Program-made: the position numbers and the translations under genes
Part shown: positions 18,416 to 28,169 of the stretch, in pieces
Layout: the number at the start of each line of letters is the position of its first letter
Position numbering within the stretch: position 1 is the stretch's first letter
Assembly (NCBI GenBank): GCA_011800805.1
Contig: MPNW01000082.1
Span: 38,443-102,442, forward strand
Direction of reading: 5' to 3'
DNA: 64,000 bases
Source of the DNA: Hirudo medicinalis
Taxonomy: Eukaryota; Annelida; Clitellata; Hirudinida; Hirudinidae
The notes under the pieces: generated by a model
The model's input: the letters and a program-made list of their open reading frames with translations, nothing else
Told to the model about the DNA's origin: nothing
Database searches by the model: none

Positions 18416-19519
18416 ATGAAAAAAATACTTATATCTATGTTGTGCTTAGCTGTAAGCTATGGCGCACATGCACAAAAAAAAGAGATTTCTGAAGCGCAAA
18501 AAGTTTGGGCTCTTTATCAAACATTTGGCAATAAACAGTCTTTAGAAAAACAAATAGACGCTTTAACTACCGGTTTGGAGCATACCGATAAAGCAATAAC
18601 GCATGAAAAATCTAAAACAATGCCCGGCGCTTGGTCGGTTAGAGCATTGCTTGCTTCTGTTATTGCTTATATAGATACGGTTAACCCCTCAAATATGGCC
18701 GCTAAAGCAAAAATTGCCGAAGAAGCTATTGCACAAGCCAAAAGCCTTGATACCAAAAATCAAGAAAAAGAGTATATTGCCGCTGCAGAACAAAACTTAA
18801 ACTCGGCTTTAATTAATGGTTCTTTAAGAGCTTATAATAAAAAAGATTATGAATCGGCTTTAAAAGGGTTTGATAAAATTCTAGCCAGAAACCCTAACGA
18901 TACCAGTATGTATATTAACGCCGGCTTAACTGCTAAAACCATCAAAAAATATCCCGAAGCGATTGGCTATTACAAAAAAGCAATTTCGTTAAATGCCAAA
19001 GAGAGTAAAATACTTTATGGCGAATCAATTAATATTACTTTACAAGAATTACAAGACACCACTTCGGCTTTAGCTTTGTTGGATATAGCCATTGCCAAAT
19101 ATCCAGATGATGTTGACTTAATCAGCATACAAACAGACGTTTATATTAACCAAGGAGATATCGAAAAATCCAGAACGGCTTTAAATAAATTGTTAGCCAA
19201 ACAACCCGAAAAATCTATTTATAATTTCTTATTAGGAAACACTTATTTTAAGCAAGCGCAAGATTTGCAAGAAAAACGAAAAAAAATAGACTCCAAAAAG
19301 AAAGCCGAATACGACGCTATTACCAAAAAAATGACAGCCTTGGTTGATCAATCAATTCCTTATTTTAAAAAATCTTTAGAAACCGATCCAAAATATATTC
19401 CTGCATTAGAAACTTTGAAAAACATCTACGCTTTTAAAGTTGATACCAAAAGTTATGAAGAAATGAGCAAGCGATTAAAAGAGGCAGAAGCTTCTGCACA
19501 AAAAAAAGACGGGCAATAA
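18416..19519 (+). CDS. Periplasmic TPR-repeat protein
   Basis: 367 residues with a signal peptide (residues 1-19, cleaved after AHA). At least four tetratricopeptide repeats are visible: AYNKKDYESALKGFDKILAR, then NPNDTSMYINAGL, KKYPEAIGYYKKAISLN, and later segments. TPRs bind other proteins; the partner is unknown. It starts 18 bases after gyrA and may share its message. The next gene is a diverged paralogue with the same domain layout. Confidence 0.8.
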   Translation: MKKILISMLCLAVSYGAHAQKKEISEAQKVWALYQTFGNKQSLEKQIDALTTGLEHTDKAITHEKSKTMPGAWSVRALLASVIAYIDTVNPSNMAAKAKIAEEAIAQAKSLDTKNQEKEYIAAAEQNLNSALINGSLRAYNKKDYESALKGFDKILARNPNDTSMYINAGLTAKTIKKYPEAIGYYKKAISLNAKESKILYGESINITLQELQDTTSALALLDIAIAKYPDDVDLISIQTDVYINQGDIEKSRTALNKLLAKQPEKSIYNFLLGNTYFKQAQDLQEKRKKIDSKKKAEYDAITKKMTALVDQSIPYFKKSLETDPKYIPALETLKNIYAFKVDTKSYEEMSKRLKEAEASAQKKDGQ

Positions 19520-19595
19520 TTTAACCTCAAAAAATAATTTTTTATTTCTAAGTAAAATATAGCATATTTTAAATTTCAGGCAATCTCTTTTTTAT

Positions 19596-19603
19596 TATTT
19601 TTG
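19596..19603 (+). promoter_or_regulatory. Possible -7 box of the second TPR gene
   Basis: TATTTTTG matches TAnnTTTG, 21 bases before the ATG at 19624. No clear -33 box. Confidence 0.3.
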
Positions 19604-19623
19604 CCGGTTTAGCATATGAATAT

Positions 19624-20760
19624 ATGGGTAAAAACATTATATTTTTTTCCTTTATTCTAGTTTGCAGCTATCAATCAGAAGCGCAAAAAACCAAACTTCA
19701 AATTGCTCAAAACGCAGTAGGGAAACTTCGTATTAGTATTGAACACAAAGAAAGTCTTAAAAATCAGCTCAAAATAATAGGAGAGGGGATTCAGGCTGTT
19801 GAAAGCGCCCAAAATGATCGCAAAACAAAAAACTGGTTCATAACTTGGGCAATAAAATCTTATCTGAGTTCTTATGAAGCTATTTTAGATACCAACGAGA
19901 TAAAAGCCGAAAAACATTATGAATTGGCTATAACAGCCTTAGAAAAAGCCAAAAATTTAGATAAATACCAAGAAAATTCAGAGCTTATCAAAGTTTCAAG
20001 CTACAATATCAAAGTTAAAAAATTAATAAAAGCCAATAATTATTTTTTACAAAATGATTTTTTAAACGCTTTTAATGCCTTTAAAGAGGTAAGTTATTTT
20101 TTACCCAAAGACACCTCGTTAGCTATCAACACAGCACTTGCGGCGCTTAACTTGGAAAAACAAAACGAAGCCTTAGAATATTTTAAAAGAGCTAAAGAAA
20201 ATGGAATAAAAAATCCCATGGTTTTTCAACAGATGGCTTATTTACATAAATCCAAACTTGAAGACAATAAAGCTCTTGCTGTTTTGGAAGATGGTTTGGC
20301 GCTTAATCCTGATCATTTGGCACTGAACTATACGTACATAAATATGCTTTTAGATAACGAAAAATATGAAAAAGCATTAAAAAAAATAGAAGAACTAACT
20401 TTTATAGATGTAAAAAATAAATTGTTATATTATTTATTGGGATATCTTCAGCAAGAAAAATTTGAAAACAACGAGGCTGCAGAAACTGCTTATAAAAAAT
20501 CTTTAAGTTTAGATTCCAACTATTTCGATGCTTTATATCAACTGTCGCTTGTATATATAAAAAATGCCGAGTTGGCATTAAACAAAAAAGATAATGCCCA
20601 ATTTGCCTATGAAATTAACCGTTCAGAAACTTCTTTATTGAAAGCGTACAACGTTAATTTTTATGATGTTAACACGATCAAACTTTTGATTGAAATTTAT
20701 GTTCGAAAAAATAAGTTGGATAAAATGCAGAAACTAAAAAGAAAACTTAATGAGTTTTAG
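19624..20760 (+). CDS. Periplasmic TPR-repeat protein, paralogue of the preceding gene
   Basis: 378 residues. Signal peptide to about residue 20 (YQSEAQ). TPR units include YFLQNDFLNAFNAFKEVSYF, KQNEALEYFKRAKENG, DNKALAVLEDGLALNPDH and ENNEAAETAYKKSLSLD. Length, signal, repeat positions and the closing region parallel the 18416-19519 protein, so the two probably arose by tandem duplication and then diverged. Function unknown; a periplasmic scaffold role is possible. Confidence 0.75.
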   Translation: MGKNIIFFSFILVCSYQSEAQKTKLQIAQNAVGKLRISIEHKESLKNQLKIIGEGIQAVESAQNDRKTKNWFITWAIKSYLSSYEAILDTNEIKAEKHYELAITALEKAKNLDKYQENSELIKVSSYNIKVKKLIKANNYFLQNDFLNAFNAFKEVSYFLPKDTSLAINTALAALNLEKQNEALEYFKRAKENGIKNPMVFQQMAYLHKSKLEDNKALAVLEDGLALNPDHLALNYTYINMLLDNEKYEKALKKIEELTFIDVKNKLLYYLLGYLQQEKFENNEAAETAYKKSLSLDSNYFDALYQLSLVYIKNAELALNKKDNAQFAYEINRSETSLLKAYNVNFYDVNTIKLLIEIYVRKNKLDKMQKLKRKLNEF

Positions 20761-20918
20761 GTTGGAATGGAGGCGGATAATGTAGACTTAACATAATATA
20801 AATTATAGGACAATCGTTTTTCTTTCGTAAGTCCCTGTATTTCAGAATACAAATTTAATACGTATAAAAAAAGGACGTAGTAAATTTTATACGTACTAAA
20901 AAACTACAACACAAAAAA

Positions 20919-20968
20919 CAGCTCTAAACTAACCCAATCCGATTAGCAACATCGTTAGTCGAGCATTC
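20919..20968. repeat. 50-bp direct repeat, copy 1
   Basis: Begins cagctctaaact and ends gagcattc; identical to 21007-21056 except for one base (t versus a). The inner part gattagcaacatcgttagtc is an imperfect inverted repeat. Both copies are followed by a T-rich run. Confidence 0.75.
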
Positions 20969-21006
20969 CTTTTTTCCTTCATAGGAAAGAACTATCATCC
21001 AAAAAT

Positions 21007-21056
21007 CAGCTCTAAACAAACCCAATCCGATTAGCAACATCGTTAGTCGAGCATTC
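21007..21056. repeat. 50-bp direct repeat, copy 2
   Basis: Second copy, starting 88 bases after the first. Only two copies are seen, so it is not a CRISPR array. The region 20761-21101 holds no other feature I can support. Confidence 0.75.
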
Positions 21057-21101
21057 TTTTTTGCCTTTATAAATCATTGTTTATCACAAAATTATAACAT
21101 C

Positions 21102-21362
21102 ATGTACAAGAAACACTACAAATTAAATTTCCCTCAGCGTAAAAAATTACTCAGCTATTTAAATGCGCTTTTGAAAGAGAAATCCCACGATTCTTATTTC
21201 ATAGACTTAACAGTAAGAAGAAAAATACCAGAGTACAAAATCTTGAAATTAGCCAGTATGCAAATATTTTTTCTTGTTTATCACTATAAAAGCGTATTAA
21301 TAAAAGTCTCTTCACTCCTTTCTGCAAAATTAACAGGTTGCGTATATTTGCTTTGTTTTTAA
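21102..21362 (+). CDS. Doubtful small reading frame
   Basis: 86 codons with a lysine-rich first half (MYKKHYKLNFPQRKKLLSYL) and a hydrophobic second half (KLASMQIFFLVYHYKSVLI). No motif, no clear promoter, and codon use that does not stand out from intergenic AT-rich DNA. Listed only because it fills part of a 660-base gap. Confidence 0.2.
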   Translation: MYKKHYKLNFPQRKKLLSYLNALLKEKSHDSYFIDLTVRRKIPEYKILKLASMQIFFLVYHYKSVLIKVSSLLSAKLTGCVYLLCF

Positions 21363-21408
21363 TTTTTTACCATCATTTATTTCATAAACGAGTAAATTTT
21401 AAAACAAG

Positions 21409-21416
21409 TAATTTTG
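21409..21416 (+). promoter_or_regulatory. Possible -7 box of the FUSC gene
   Basis: TAATTTTG matches TAnnTTTG and ends 6 bases before the ATG at 21423. If real, the message is nearly leaderless, which argues against the upstream TTG (21414) as start. Confidence 0.3.
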
Positions 21417-21422
21417 TGCCTA

Positions 21423-23600
21423 ATGCTGCATAAGCCCATCAGAACAATTCAAGACTTTTTATTAAGCACCTATTTCGCCGATGGTTTAAGGATAACCATG
21501 GGGGTACTTTTTCCATCGCTGATTATGGCTCGGTTTGGGCAACTAAGCTATGGGATGACTCTGTCATTAGGAGCTTTGTGTGTAAGTATTGTAGATACGC
21601 CCGGACCGATTGTTCACCGACGAAATGCCATGTTGGTAACCGCTGTACTTACTTTTTTGGTTTCAATTATTGTAGGGTTAACAAATACCAATATTTATCT
21701 TACGGCTATTATTTTAACCTTATGCAGTTTTCTGTTTTCCATGTTCTTTTTGTATGGGAACCGAGCTGCCGCAGTGGGTACGGCGGTGTTGTTGATTATG
21801 GTATTGAGTATAGATGATTTCCGCAATTGGCGCGATGTTATTTTTTATGCCGTGCTTATTTTTGCGGGGTCGATTTGGTATACACTGCTCAGTTACAGTG
21901 TTTATCGTTTACGTCCATACAGGATACCACAACAAATACTCAGCGATTCAATTTTGGAAGTAAGCCAATTTCTTCGAGCCAAGTCGAAATTTTATAATCC
22001 GAAAATAGATTATGATAAAACCTATACCGATTTACTGGAATTGCAAATAAAAGTTAGCCATAAGCAAGATGAAGTTAGGGATGTTCTTTTCAGAATGCGG
22101 GAAATAGTTAGAGAATCAACCCCTGAAGGCAGGTTTCTGCTACTTGTTTTTTTAGACATGGTTGATTTGTTTGAACAAATTATGTCTACCCATTATAACT
22201 ACAAAAAACTGCGTGAACAATTCCATAATATTGACATCCTGAATAGATACGAAAAAATCCTCATTAAAATAGCGATCTCTTTGGAAGAAATTGCTTTTGC
22301 TTTAAAAAGAGGCGGAAATCCTGTTTTAGCCAATAATTTAACTCATGATATTTACGCCTTAAAAAAAGAAATAACTGCGCTGGAAACCAATCAAGAACCT
22401 CATCAATACAATACTTTGGGTGTTATTATGCTTAAAAATATTGAGATAAATATCGAAAATATTGTTTCCAGAATAACAACTATCAACTCTTACTTTAACA
22501 AAAAAGAGAAAAAAAACTTAAAGAAAAGCGATATTGATATAAGTAAGTTTGTGAATAAACAAAATTTTGGCGCAAAGCTTTTTTATGAAAATTTAAGTTT
22601 CAGTTCATCTACTTTCAGGCATTCTTTAAGGGTATCCGTTGCAATGCTTATTGGGTTTATCGTAGCCAAACTTCTTAATTTCGAACACAGCTATTGGATT
22701 TTGCTCACCATTTTGGTAATTTCTAAACCAGGTTTCAGCTTAACCAAAGAACGCAATATTCAACGGATTATAGGCACTGTGGCCGGAGCCTTTATCGGCA
22801 TGAGTATTTTAAAATTTGTGTATGATAAAAACATCCTGTTTGTTATTCTATTAATCTGCATGATAGGTTGTTATAGTTTTCAGCGCAAAAATTATGTGGT
22901 AAGCGTACTTTTTATGACGCCCTATATATTGGTTCTTTTTAATTTTTTAGGTATGGGAGGAATTTCTATAGCCAGGGAACGCATTTATGATACCTTAATA
23001 GGCTCGGCAATTGCTTTTTTGGCTAGTTATTCATTGTTTCCCTATTGGGAATATGAAAAGCTGAAAGAAGCCATGGTGGATATGATCAAATCCAACAGAA
23101 ATTATTTTGAACAGGTTTCCATCTTGTATTTTAACCCGCATAAACATCATTTAACAATTTATAAAGTAGCTCGAAAAGAAGTTTATGTAAATTCTTCAAA
23201 TCTCTCATCGTTGTTTCAGCGTATGTTTTCCGAACCCAAAAGTAAACAGCTAAACATGAAAGAATTACATCAATTTACAGTGCTTAACCATCTCATTACC
23301 TCATATATTGCCTCATTATCGGTAAATCAGAAAGAACATAAATTTTCTCATCAAAATATTGAGGAACTTAAAACGGTAGCCGATAATACGCTCTATTTGC
23401 TCGATAGCGTTTACCAAATATTGCTAAACCGTGCACAGCCTCTTGTAAATATACCTTTGATCCGTAGAAATCCCGATCAGGATGAATTTAAAACTCAAGC
23501 AGAGATTTCCCTTGCCGAACAATTTGATTTGCTGCAAAAAGTAGCTTATGATATTTACAAATTGGCTGATAAAATAGATTTTTCTCAGCAAAAAAAATAA
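21423..23600 (+). CDS. FUSC-family inner-membrane protein (YccS/YhfK-like)
   Basis: About 725 residues with two blocks of membrane helices (about residues 15-170 and 400-545), each followed by a long soluble helical region, the layout of YccS-type FUSC proteins related to aromatic-acid and fusaric-acid efflux transporters. Visible family features are the repeated half with RHSLRVSVAMLIGFIVAKLL and SYWILLTILVISKPGFSLTK, then ERNIQRIIGTVAGAFIG. Substrate unknown. ATG 21423 is chosen over TTG 21414. Convergent with bioB. Confidence 0.88.
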   Translation: MLHKPIRTIQDFLLSTYFADGLRITMGVLFPSLIMARFGQLSYGMTLSLGALCVSIVDTPGPIVHRRNAMLVTAVLTFLVSIIVGLTNTNIYLTAIILTLCSFLFSMFFLYGNRAAAVGTAVLLIMVLSIDDFRNWRDVIFYAVLIFAGSIWYTLLSYSVYRLRPYRIPQQILSDSILEVSQFLRAKSKFYNPKIDYDKTYTDLLELQIKVSHKQDEVRDVLFRMREIVRESTPEGRFLLLVFLDMVDLFEQIMSTHYNYKKLREQFHNIDILNRYEKILIKIAISLEEIAFALKRGGNPVLANNLTHDIYALKKEITALETNQEPHQYNTLGVIMLKNIEINIENIVSRITTINSYFNKKEKKNLKKSDIDISKFVNKQNFGAKLFYENLSFSSSTFRHSLRVSVAMLIGFIVAKLLNFEHSYWILLTILVISKPGFSLTKERNIQRIIGTVAGAFIGMSILKFVYDKNILFVILLICMIGCYSFQRKNYVVSVLFMTPYILVLFNFLGMGGISIARERIYDTLIGSAIAFLASYSLFPYWEYEKLKEAMVDMIKSNRNYFEQVSILYFNPHKHHLTIYKVARKEVYVNSSNLSSLFQRMFSEPKSKQLNMKELHQFTVLNHLITSYIASLSVNQKEHKFSHQNIEELKTVADNTLYLLDSVYQILLNRAQPLVNIPLIRRNPDQDEFKTQAEISLAEQFDLLQKVAYDIYKLADKIDFSQQKK

Positions 23601-23655
23601 AAGAAGTTTGTGTTAAAATTAGCCAGCATATATCCCTGTTATTCATCCCGTTTGT

Positions 23656-24666
23656 TTATGATTCTTCAACAATCATTTCTTTTTTAACGGTTTGATTGGG
23701 CTTGCTGTTTTTAAAGGCTTTTCGGGTTTTTAACCCCAATAATTTGAACATGGCCATATCTTCGTTAAAAGCCGGATTTGGCGTAGTTAGTAATTTATCG
23801 CCCGCAAAAATAGAATTTGCACCGGCCATAAAACATATCGCCTGTTCCAACAGGCTCATTTGGGTTCTGCCGGCAGATAAACGAACAACCGATTTAGGCA
23901 TTATAATGCGCGTAGTGGCAATCATCCTTACCATATCCCAAATGGGTATGCGCGGTTGATTTTCCAGCGGCGTTCCTTTTACGGGTACCAATGCATTTAT
24001 GGGTACCGATTCAGGATGTTGAGGCATATTAGCCAAAGTTTGCAACATAGAAATACGATCCTCTTCTGTTTCTCCCAAACCTATAATGCCACCGCTACAA
24101 ACACTAAGTTTCGCTTTGCGTACATTTTTAATGGTGTTTAAACGGTCATGATAAGTACGCGTAGAAATAATTTTTTGATAATTTTCTTCTGAAGTGTCTA
24201 AATTATGATTGTAAGCATATAAACCGGCATCGGCTAAGCGCTGTGCCTGATTTTCGGTAAGCATACCCAAAGTACAACATACTTCCATGTCCATATCGTT
24301 TACCGCTTTAACCATTTCAATAACCTTGTCAAAATCACGATTATCGCGCACTTGGCGCCATGCAGCTCCCATACATAAACGAGAGGCGCCGCCTTCTTTT
24401 GCTTTAACTGCCGCTTCAATTACTTGATTTAACTTCATCAAACCATGCGCATCAACGCCTGTATTGTAACGCGCCGCCTGCGGGCAATAAGCGCAATCTT
24501 CTTTACATCCTCCTGTTTTAATAGAAATTAAAGAGCTAATTTGCACTTCGTTATAATCTTTGTTTTTACGATGTATATTTGCCGCTTCAAAAACCAAATC
24601 TAAAAATGGTTTATGGTAAATGGCCGATATTTCTTCTTTTGACCAATCGTGTTTAAGTAATGACAT
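23656..24666 (-). CDS. bioB: Biotin synthase
   Basis: 336 residues. Radical-SAM enzyme that inserts sulfur into dethiobiotin. The 4Fe-4S motif GGCKEDCAYCPQAARYNTGV has the C-x3-C-x2-C spacing. MGAAWRQVRDNRDF, YNHNLDTSEENYQ, CSGGIIGLGE and RLSAGRTQMS are all classical BioB segments carrying the 2Fe-2S ligands. Complete length. Other biotin genes are not in the window. It is divergent from mazG with about 300 bases between. Confidence 0.97.
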   Translation of the reverse strand: MSLLKHDWSKEEISAIYHKPFLDLVFEAANIHRKNKDYNEVQISSLISIKTGGCKEDCAYCPQAARYNTGVDAHGLMKLNQVIEAAVKAKEGGASRLCMGAAWRQVRDNRDFDKVIEMVKAVNDMDMEVCCTLGMLTENQAQRLADAGLYAYNHNLDTSEENYQKIISTRTYHDRLNTIKNVRKAKLSVCSGGIIGLGETEEDRISMLQTLANMPQHPESVPINALVPVKGTPLENQPRIPIWDMVRMIATTRIIMPKSVVRLSAGRTQMSLLEQAICFMAGANSIFAGDKLLTTPNPAFNEDMAMFKLLGLKTRKAFKNSKPNQTVKKEMIVEES

Positions 24667-24966
24667 GCAATAAAATATGATAAGTTTAAAATTAATTTAT
24701 GGTAATATTTTACTTAGCAAGCTCAATAATAACAAAAATCTGAAAAATTGCGGTAAATGTCGTAATAATAATTTTTGTTTACCTTCTTTCTTTTAAATTT
24801 GACGGCTGGTTCTCATGTTATGCTTAAAATCGTTTTCAAAGAACAAAATTGCCTGAGGCTTTGGATCGATTACATGAAAAACAAGGAAAAGCCTTTCAAA
24901 AGAAAACCAAAAACGTATTGGTTAAATTTTAAACCAAAAATTATTTTATCAATTAACTTTTTTACT
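24667..24966. other. bioB-mazG intergenic region
   Basis: 300 bases between divergent genes. The mazG frame is open upstream to 24775, but those residues (lysine-rich, KNKEKPFKRKPKTYWLNF) do not belong to the MazG family and the ATG at 24967 fits better. Both promoters should lie here; I see no strong consensus box. Confidence 0.4.
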
Positions 24967-25769
24967 ATGCCTGCAAACCCAATTCCTCCTTTTGCCGATA
25001 CTGCCGAAACTGCTTTTACGCGCTTGTTAGCCGTGTTAAATACCTTGCGCGAACAATGTCCGTGGGATAAAAAACAAACTATGGAAACCCTTCGTCATCT
25101 TACTGTTGAAGAAACCTACGAATTAAGTGACGCCATTATTGAGGGCGATATGCAGGAAGTAAAAAAAGAGCTTGGAGATTTGATGATGCATTTGGTTTTT
25201 TATGCCAAAATAGCTCAAGAAGAACGGCATTTTAATATTATCGATGTTTTAAATAGTGTTTGTGATAAATTAGTTGACAGGCATCCGCATATTTATGACC
25301 ATGTTTATGTAGAAAACGAAGAACAGGTTAAACAAAACTGGGAAAAAATAAAACTTAAACGAGGCAATAAGTCTGTTTTAAGCGGCGTTCCCCCCTCTTT
25401 ACCTGCCTTGATAAAAGCCGGCAGAATTCAGGAAAAAGCTAGAGGGGTTGGTTTCGATTGGGAAAAAAAAGAACAGGTTTGGCAAAAAATTGAAGAAGAA
25501 TTAAACGAATTTAAAGCGGAATGTAATTCTCAAACTCACATCGTAAACTCGGAAAAGCAGAAGAAGAATTCGGAGATTTATTATTTTCGCTGATTAATTA
25601 CGCACGGTTTATTAATATCAACCCTGAAAATGCCCTCGAAAAAACCAATAAAAAGTTTATCAAACGGTTTCAATATTTAGAAAAAAGAGCAAAAGAAATA
25701 GGAAAACCCCTGCAAGATATGACTTTAGCAGAAATGGATACTTATTGGAACCAAGCCAAAACACTTTGA
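24967..25769 (+). CDS. mazG: Nucleoside triphosphate pyrophosphohydrolase MazG (frameshifted)
   Basis: Hydrolyses NTPs or dNTPs to monophosphate and pyrophosphate. First MazG unit: LREQCPWDKKQTMETLRHLT, then EETYELSDAI and the metal-binding KKELGDLMMHLVFYA. The linker has DRHPHIYDHVYVENEEQVKQ and GVPPSLPALIKAGRIQEKA. The second unit's EEEFGDLLFSLINYAR lies in a different frame, reached by a one-base shift somewhere in 25525-25550, and runs to the TGA at 25767-25769. The restored length is near the family norm (about 265 residues). The missing base could be an assembly error. Confidence 0.88.
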
Positions 25770-25915
25770 CAAACCGTATAAAAATCTGAATTGAAATATT
25801 GACGTTTTTATTATCATACTAAACTTGAAACATTTTGGTTAAGTGGTATGTCATCACCTAATTTTAATAAAAATATGCTATAAAATGATGGCCGAACTGT
25901 CACAAAATAAAATTA

Positions 25916-25948
25916 TTTGCTTCAACTTACCCGAAATAGTTAACTTGC
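25916..25948 (+). promoter_or_regulatory. Probable promoter of the thiolase gene
   Basis: TTTG (25916-25919), a 21-base spacer and TAACTTGC (25941-25948, partial match to TAnnTTTG) end 22 bases before the ATG at 25971. Confidence 0.4.
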
Positions 25949-25970
25949 GGCGACCAAATGTTTAGTTTAC

Positions 25971-27148
25971 ATGAAAGAAATCGTTATTGTTTCGGCCGTT
26001 AGAACGCCAATTGGAAGTTTTGGAGGCAGCCTTTCCGGCTTTACTGCCACGCAATTAGGCGGTTTTGCCATTAAAAGCGCCGTTGAAAAATCGGCCTTAA
26101 AACCTACAGATATACAAGAGGTTTATATGGCAACGTGTTATCGGCCAACTTAGGCCAAGCTCCTGCCACCCAAGCAGCAAAATATGCCGGTTTACCGGAT
26201 ATACCTGCCACAACCATTAACAAAGTATGCGCATCAGGCGCCAAAGCCATTATGCTTGCCGCACAAAGTATTGCCATAGGCGATATTGATGTTGCCGTAG
26301 CCGGTGGAATGGAAAGCATGAGCAATGTGCCGTATTATTTAGATAAAGCAAGAAACGGATATCGTTTAGGCCATGGACAAATAACCGATGGGCTGATAAA
26401 AGATGGCCTTTGGGAGGTATATAACGATTATCATATGGGTTCTGCGGCCGAACTTTGCGCCCAAACTTGCAACATCAGCCGTGAACAACAAGACGCTTTT
26501 GCCATTTCATCTTACAAACGAGCACAATATGCTCAACAAAATGGTTTTTTTGAGGATGAAATTATTGCTGTTGAGATAAAAGATCGTAAAGGCAATGTCA
26601 GTATTTTTAACGCCGACGAAGAACCTGCAAACGTTGATTTTGATAAAATACCATCACTAAAACCTGTATTTAAGAAAGATGGAACAGTAACTGCGGCCAA
26701 TGCCTCTACCTTAAACGACGGAGCGGCGGCGCTTGTGTTAATGAGCGCCCAAAAAGCACAAGAATTAGGAATAAAACCTTTGGCAAAAATTTTAGCTTAT
26801 GCCGATGCACAGAAAGCGCCCGAATGGTTTACCACTGCCCCATCTGAAGCAATTCCATTAGCATTAAAAAAAGCCTCCATTGACATCAAAGATGTAGATT
26901 ATTTTGAAATAAACGAAGCTTTTTCTGTAGTTTCGCTTGCAAATAACCGACAACTTAATTTAAACGATAAAAAGGTTAATATAAATGGCGGTGCGGTTGC
27001 CATCGGTCATCCGCTGGGGGCTTCAGGAGCAAGAATAGCGGTTACTTTATTATTCGTATTAAACCGGCAAAAGGCAAAAATCGGCGTTGCCGGAATTTGC
27101 AACGGCGGTGGCGGCGCAAGTGCAATAGTGTTGGAAAATTTACGTTAA
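25971..27148 (+). CDS. Acetyl-CoA C-acyltransferase (thiolase; frameshifted)
   Basis: Joins or splits acetyl-CoA and acyl-CoA. The start [20 protein letters not shown], active-site cysteine segment [26 protein letters not shown], the histidine motif [18 protein letters not shown] and the final [11 protein letters not shown] are all present, giving about 392 residues. The frame shifts at 26129-26131: the DNA has atggcaacgtg where atgggcaacgtg would read [16 protein letters not shown], so one G is missing. Thiolases of this length act in acetoacetyl-CoA formation or beta-oxidation; the exact role is undecided. Confidence 0.9.
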
Positions 27149-27166
27149 ATTAAACGCTTTAAATTG

Positions 27167-28084
27167 ATGTTAAGAAAATTGTGGCTGCCGGCAGCTTTAT
27201 TTGTTTTATTTTTTAGCTCGTCTTTTGCGCAAAGCAATATTAGTTTACAAGACAGAGAATTTTTACTAGAAAAAAGAGATTCGTTGGCCAAGTTAACCGA
27301 TTTGATAATGAAAGTTAAAAACGATACAGAACGTATATCGTTAAACGCAACATGCGTTAAAACTTTACTTGAAGCCCTTAAACGCCCCTACTCTTTTGAT
27401 TTTGAATTAGATTCGCTAATGTACATCTCTACCCTTAGAGCCGACAATAACAGCTTTAGAATTATAACATGGTATCTGCCTGTTAATAATGGTTACAAAT
27501 TTTATGGAGCCGTACAAATGAACACCGCAAACGGGCAACTCAAATTATTCCCGTTAACAGATTCTACCGCCACTTTTGGAAATGTAAATCAAATCGTATC
27601 GAATAAAAAATGGTACGGAGCAAGGTATTACCAAATGATACCGGTAAAGGCTAAAGACAAACCCGATTATTACATTCTTTTGGGTTGGAAAGGCAATAAC
27701 AACAAAACAACCAAAAAGGTAATTGACGTGCTTTCTTTTGAAAACGGAGAACCCGTATTCGGCAAAAAAATATTTGAAACAGAAAATAGAGAAAGTATAA
27801 AAAACCGAGTTGTTTTTGAATACAATATCCAAAATACGATGACCTTATACCACGACAAAAAATCAAATATTATCTGTTTTGACCATCTTGTGCTTTTTGA
27901 TTCGGAAATGAGTGACGATTTTGAATTTTATGGTTCAGATTCTTCTTTTGATGGTTATTTGATAAATTACAACAAATTAATTTATAAGCAAGACGTTGAA
28001 CTAAATAACGACCCTAATGAACAGGACAACAAATATATAACGCCGGTAAAGGCATCTACCATGCTTAAAAACCGAAAAAAGTAA
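27167..28084 (+). CDS. Secreted conserved hypothetical protein
   Basis: 305 residues. Signal peptide MLRKLWLPAALFVLFFSSSF-AQ. The rest is strand-rich, with repeated patterns such as WYLPVNNGYKFYGAVQM and YYILLGWKGNNNKTTKKVID, and a tail of charged residues. No catalytic motif recognised. Similar proteins occur in Bacteroidota as uncharacterised exported proteins. ATG 27167 is preferred to the TTG three bases earlier. It starts 18 bases after the thiolase stop and may be co-transcribed. Confidence 0.7.
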   Translation: MLRKLWLPAALFVLFFSSSFAQSNISLQDREFLLEKRDSLAKLTDLIMKVKNDTERISLNATCVKTLLEALKRPYSFDFELDSLMYISTLRADNNSFRIITWYLPVNNGYKFYGAVQMNTANGQLKLFPLTDSTATFGNVNQIVSNKKWYGARYYQMIPVKAKDKPDYYILLGWKGNNNKTTKKVIDVLSFENGEPVFGKKIFETENRESIKNRVVFEYNIQNTMTLYHDKKSNIICFDHLVLFDSEMSDDFEFYGSDSSFDGYLINYNKLIYKQDVELNNDPNEQDNKYITPVKASTMLKNRKK

Positions 28085-28104
28085 TTTTAAAATTCGGGAG
28101 CGTA

Positions 28105-28112
28105 TACCTTTG
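28105..28112 (+). promoter_or_regulatory. Possible -7 box of the first POT transporter gene
   Basis: TACCTTTG matches TAnnTTTG, 57 bases before the ATG at 28170. Confidence 0.35.
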
Positions 28113-28169
28113 TGTTTCTTTTATTACCAATTAAAATAAATTTAATAAAAACTAATTTACACTGCTCTT

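Noticed and set aside
20919..21056. Direct repeats as a CRISPR array
   Set aside because: Only two copies, 50 bases long, with a 38-base gap and no Cas genes nearby.
24775..24966. N-terminal extension of MazG
   Set aside because: Residues before the ATG at 24967 do not resemble the family, and the rest matches normal MazG length.
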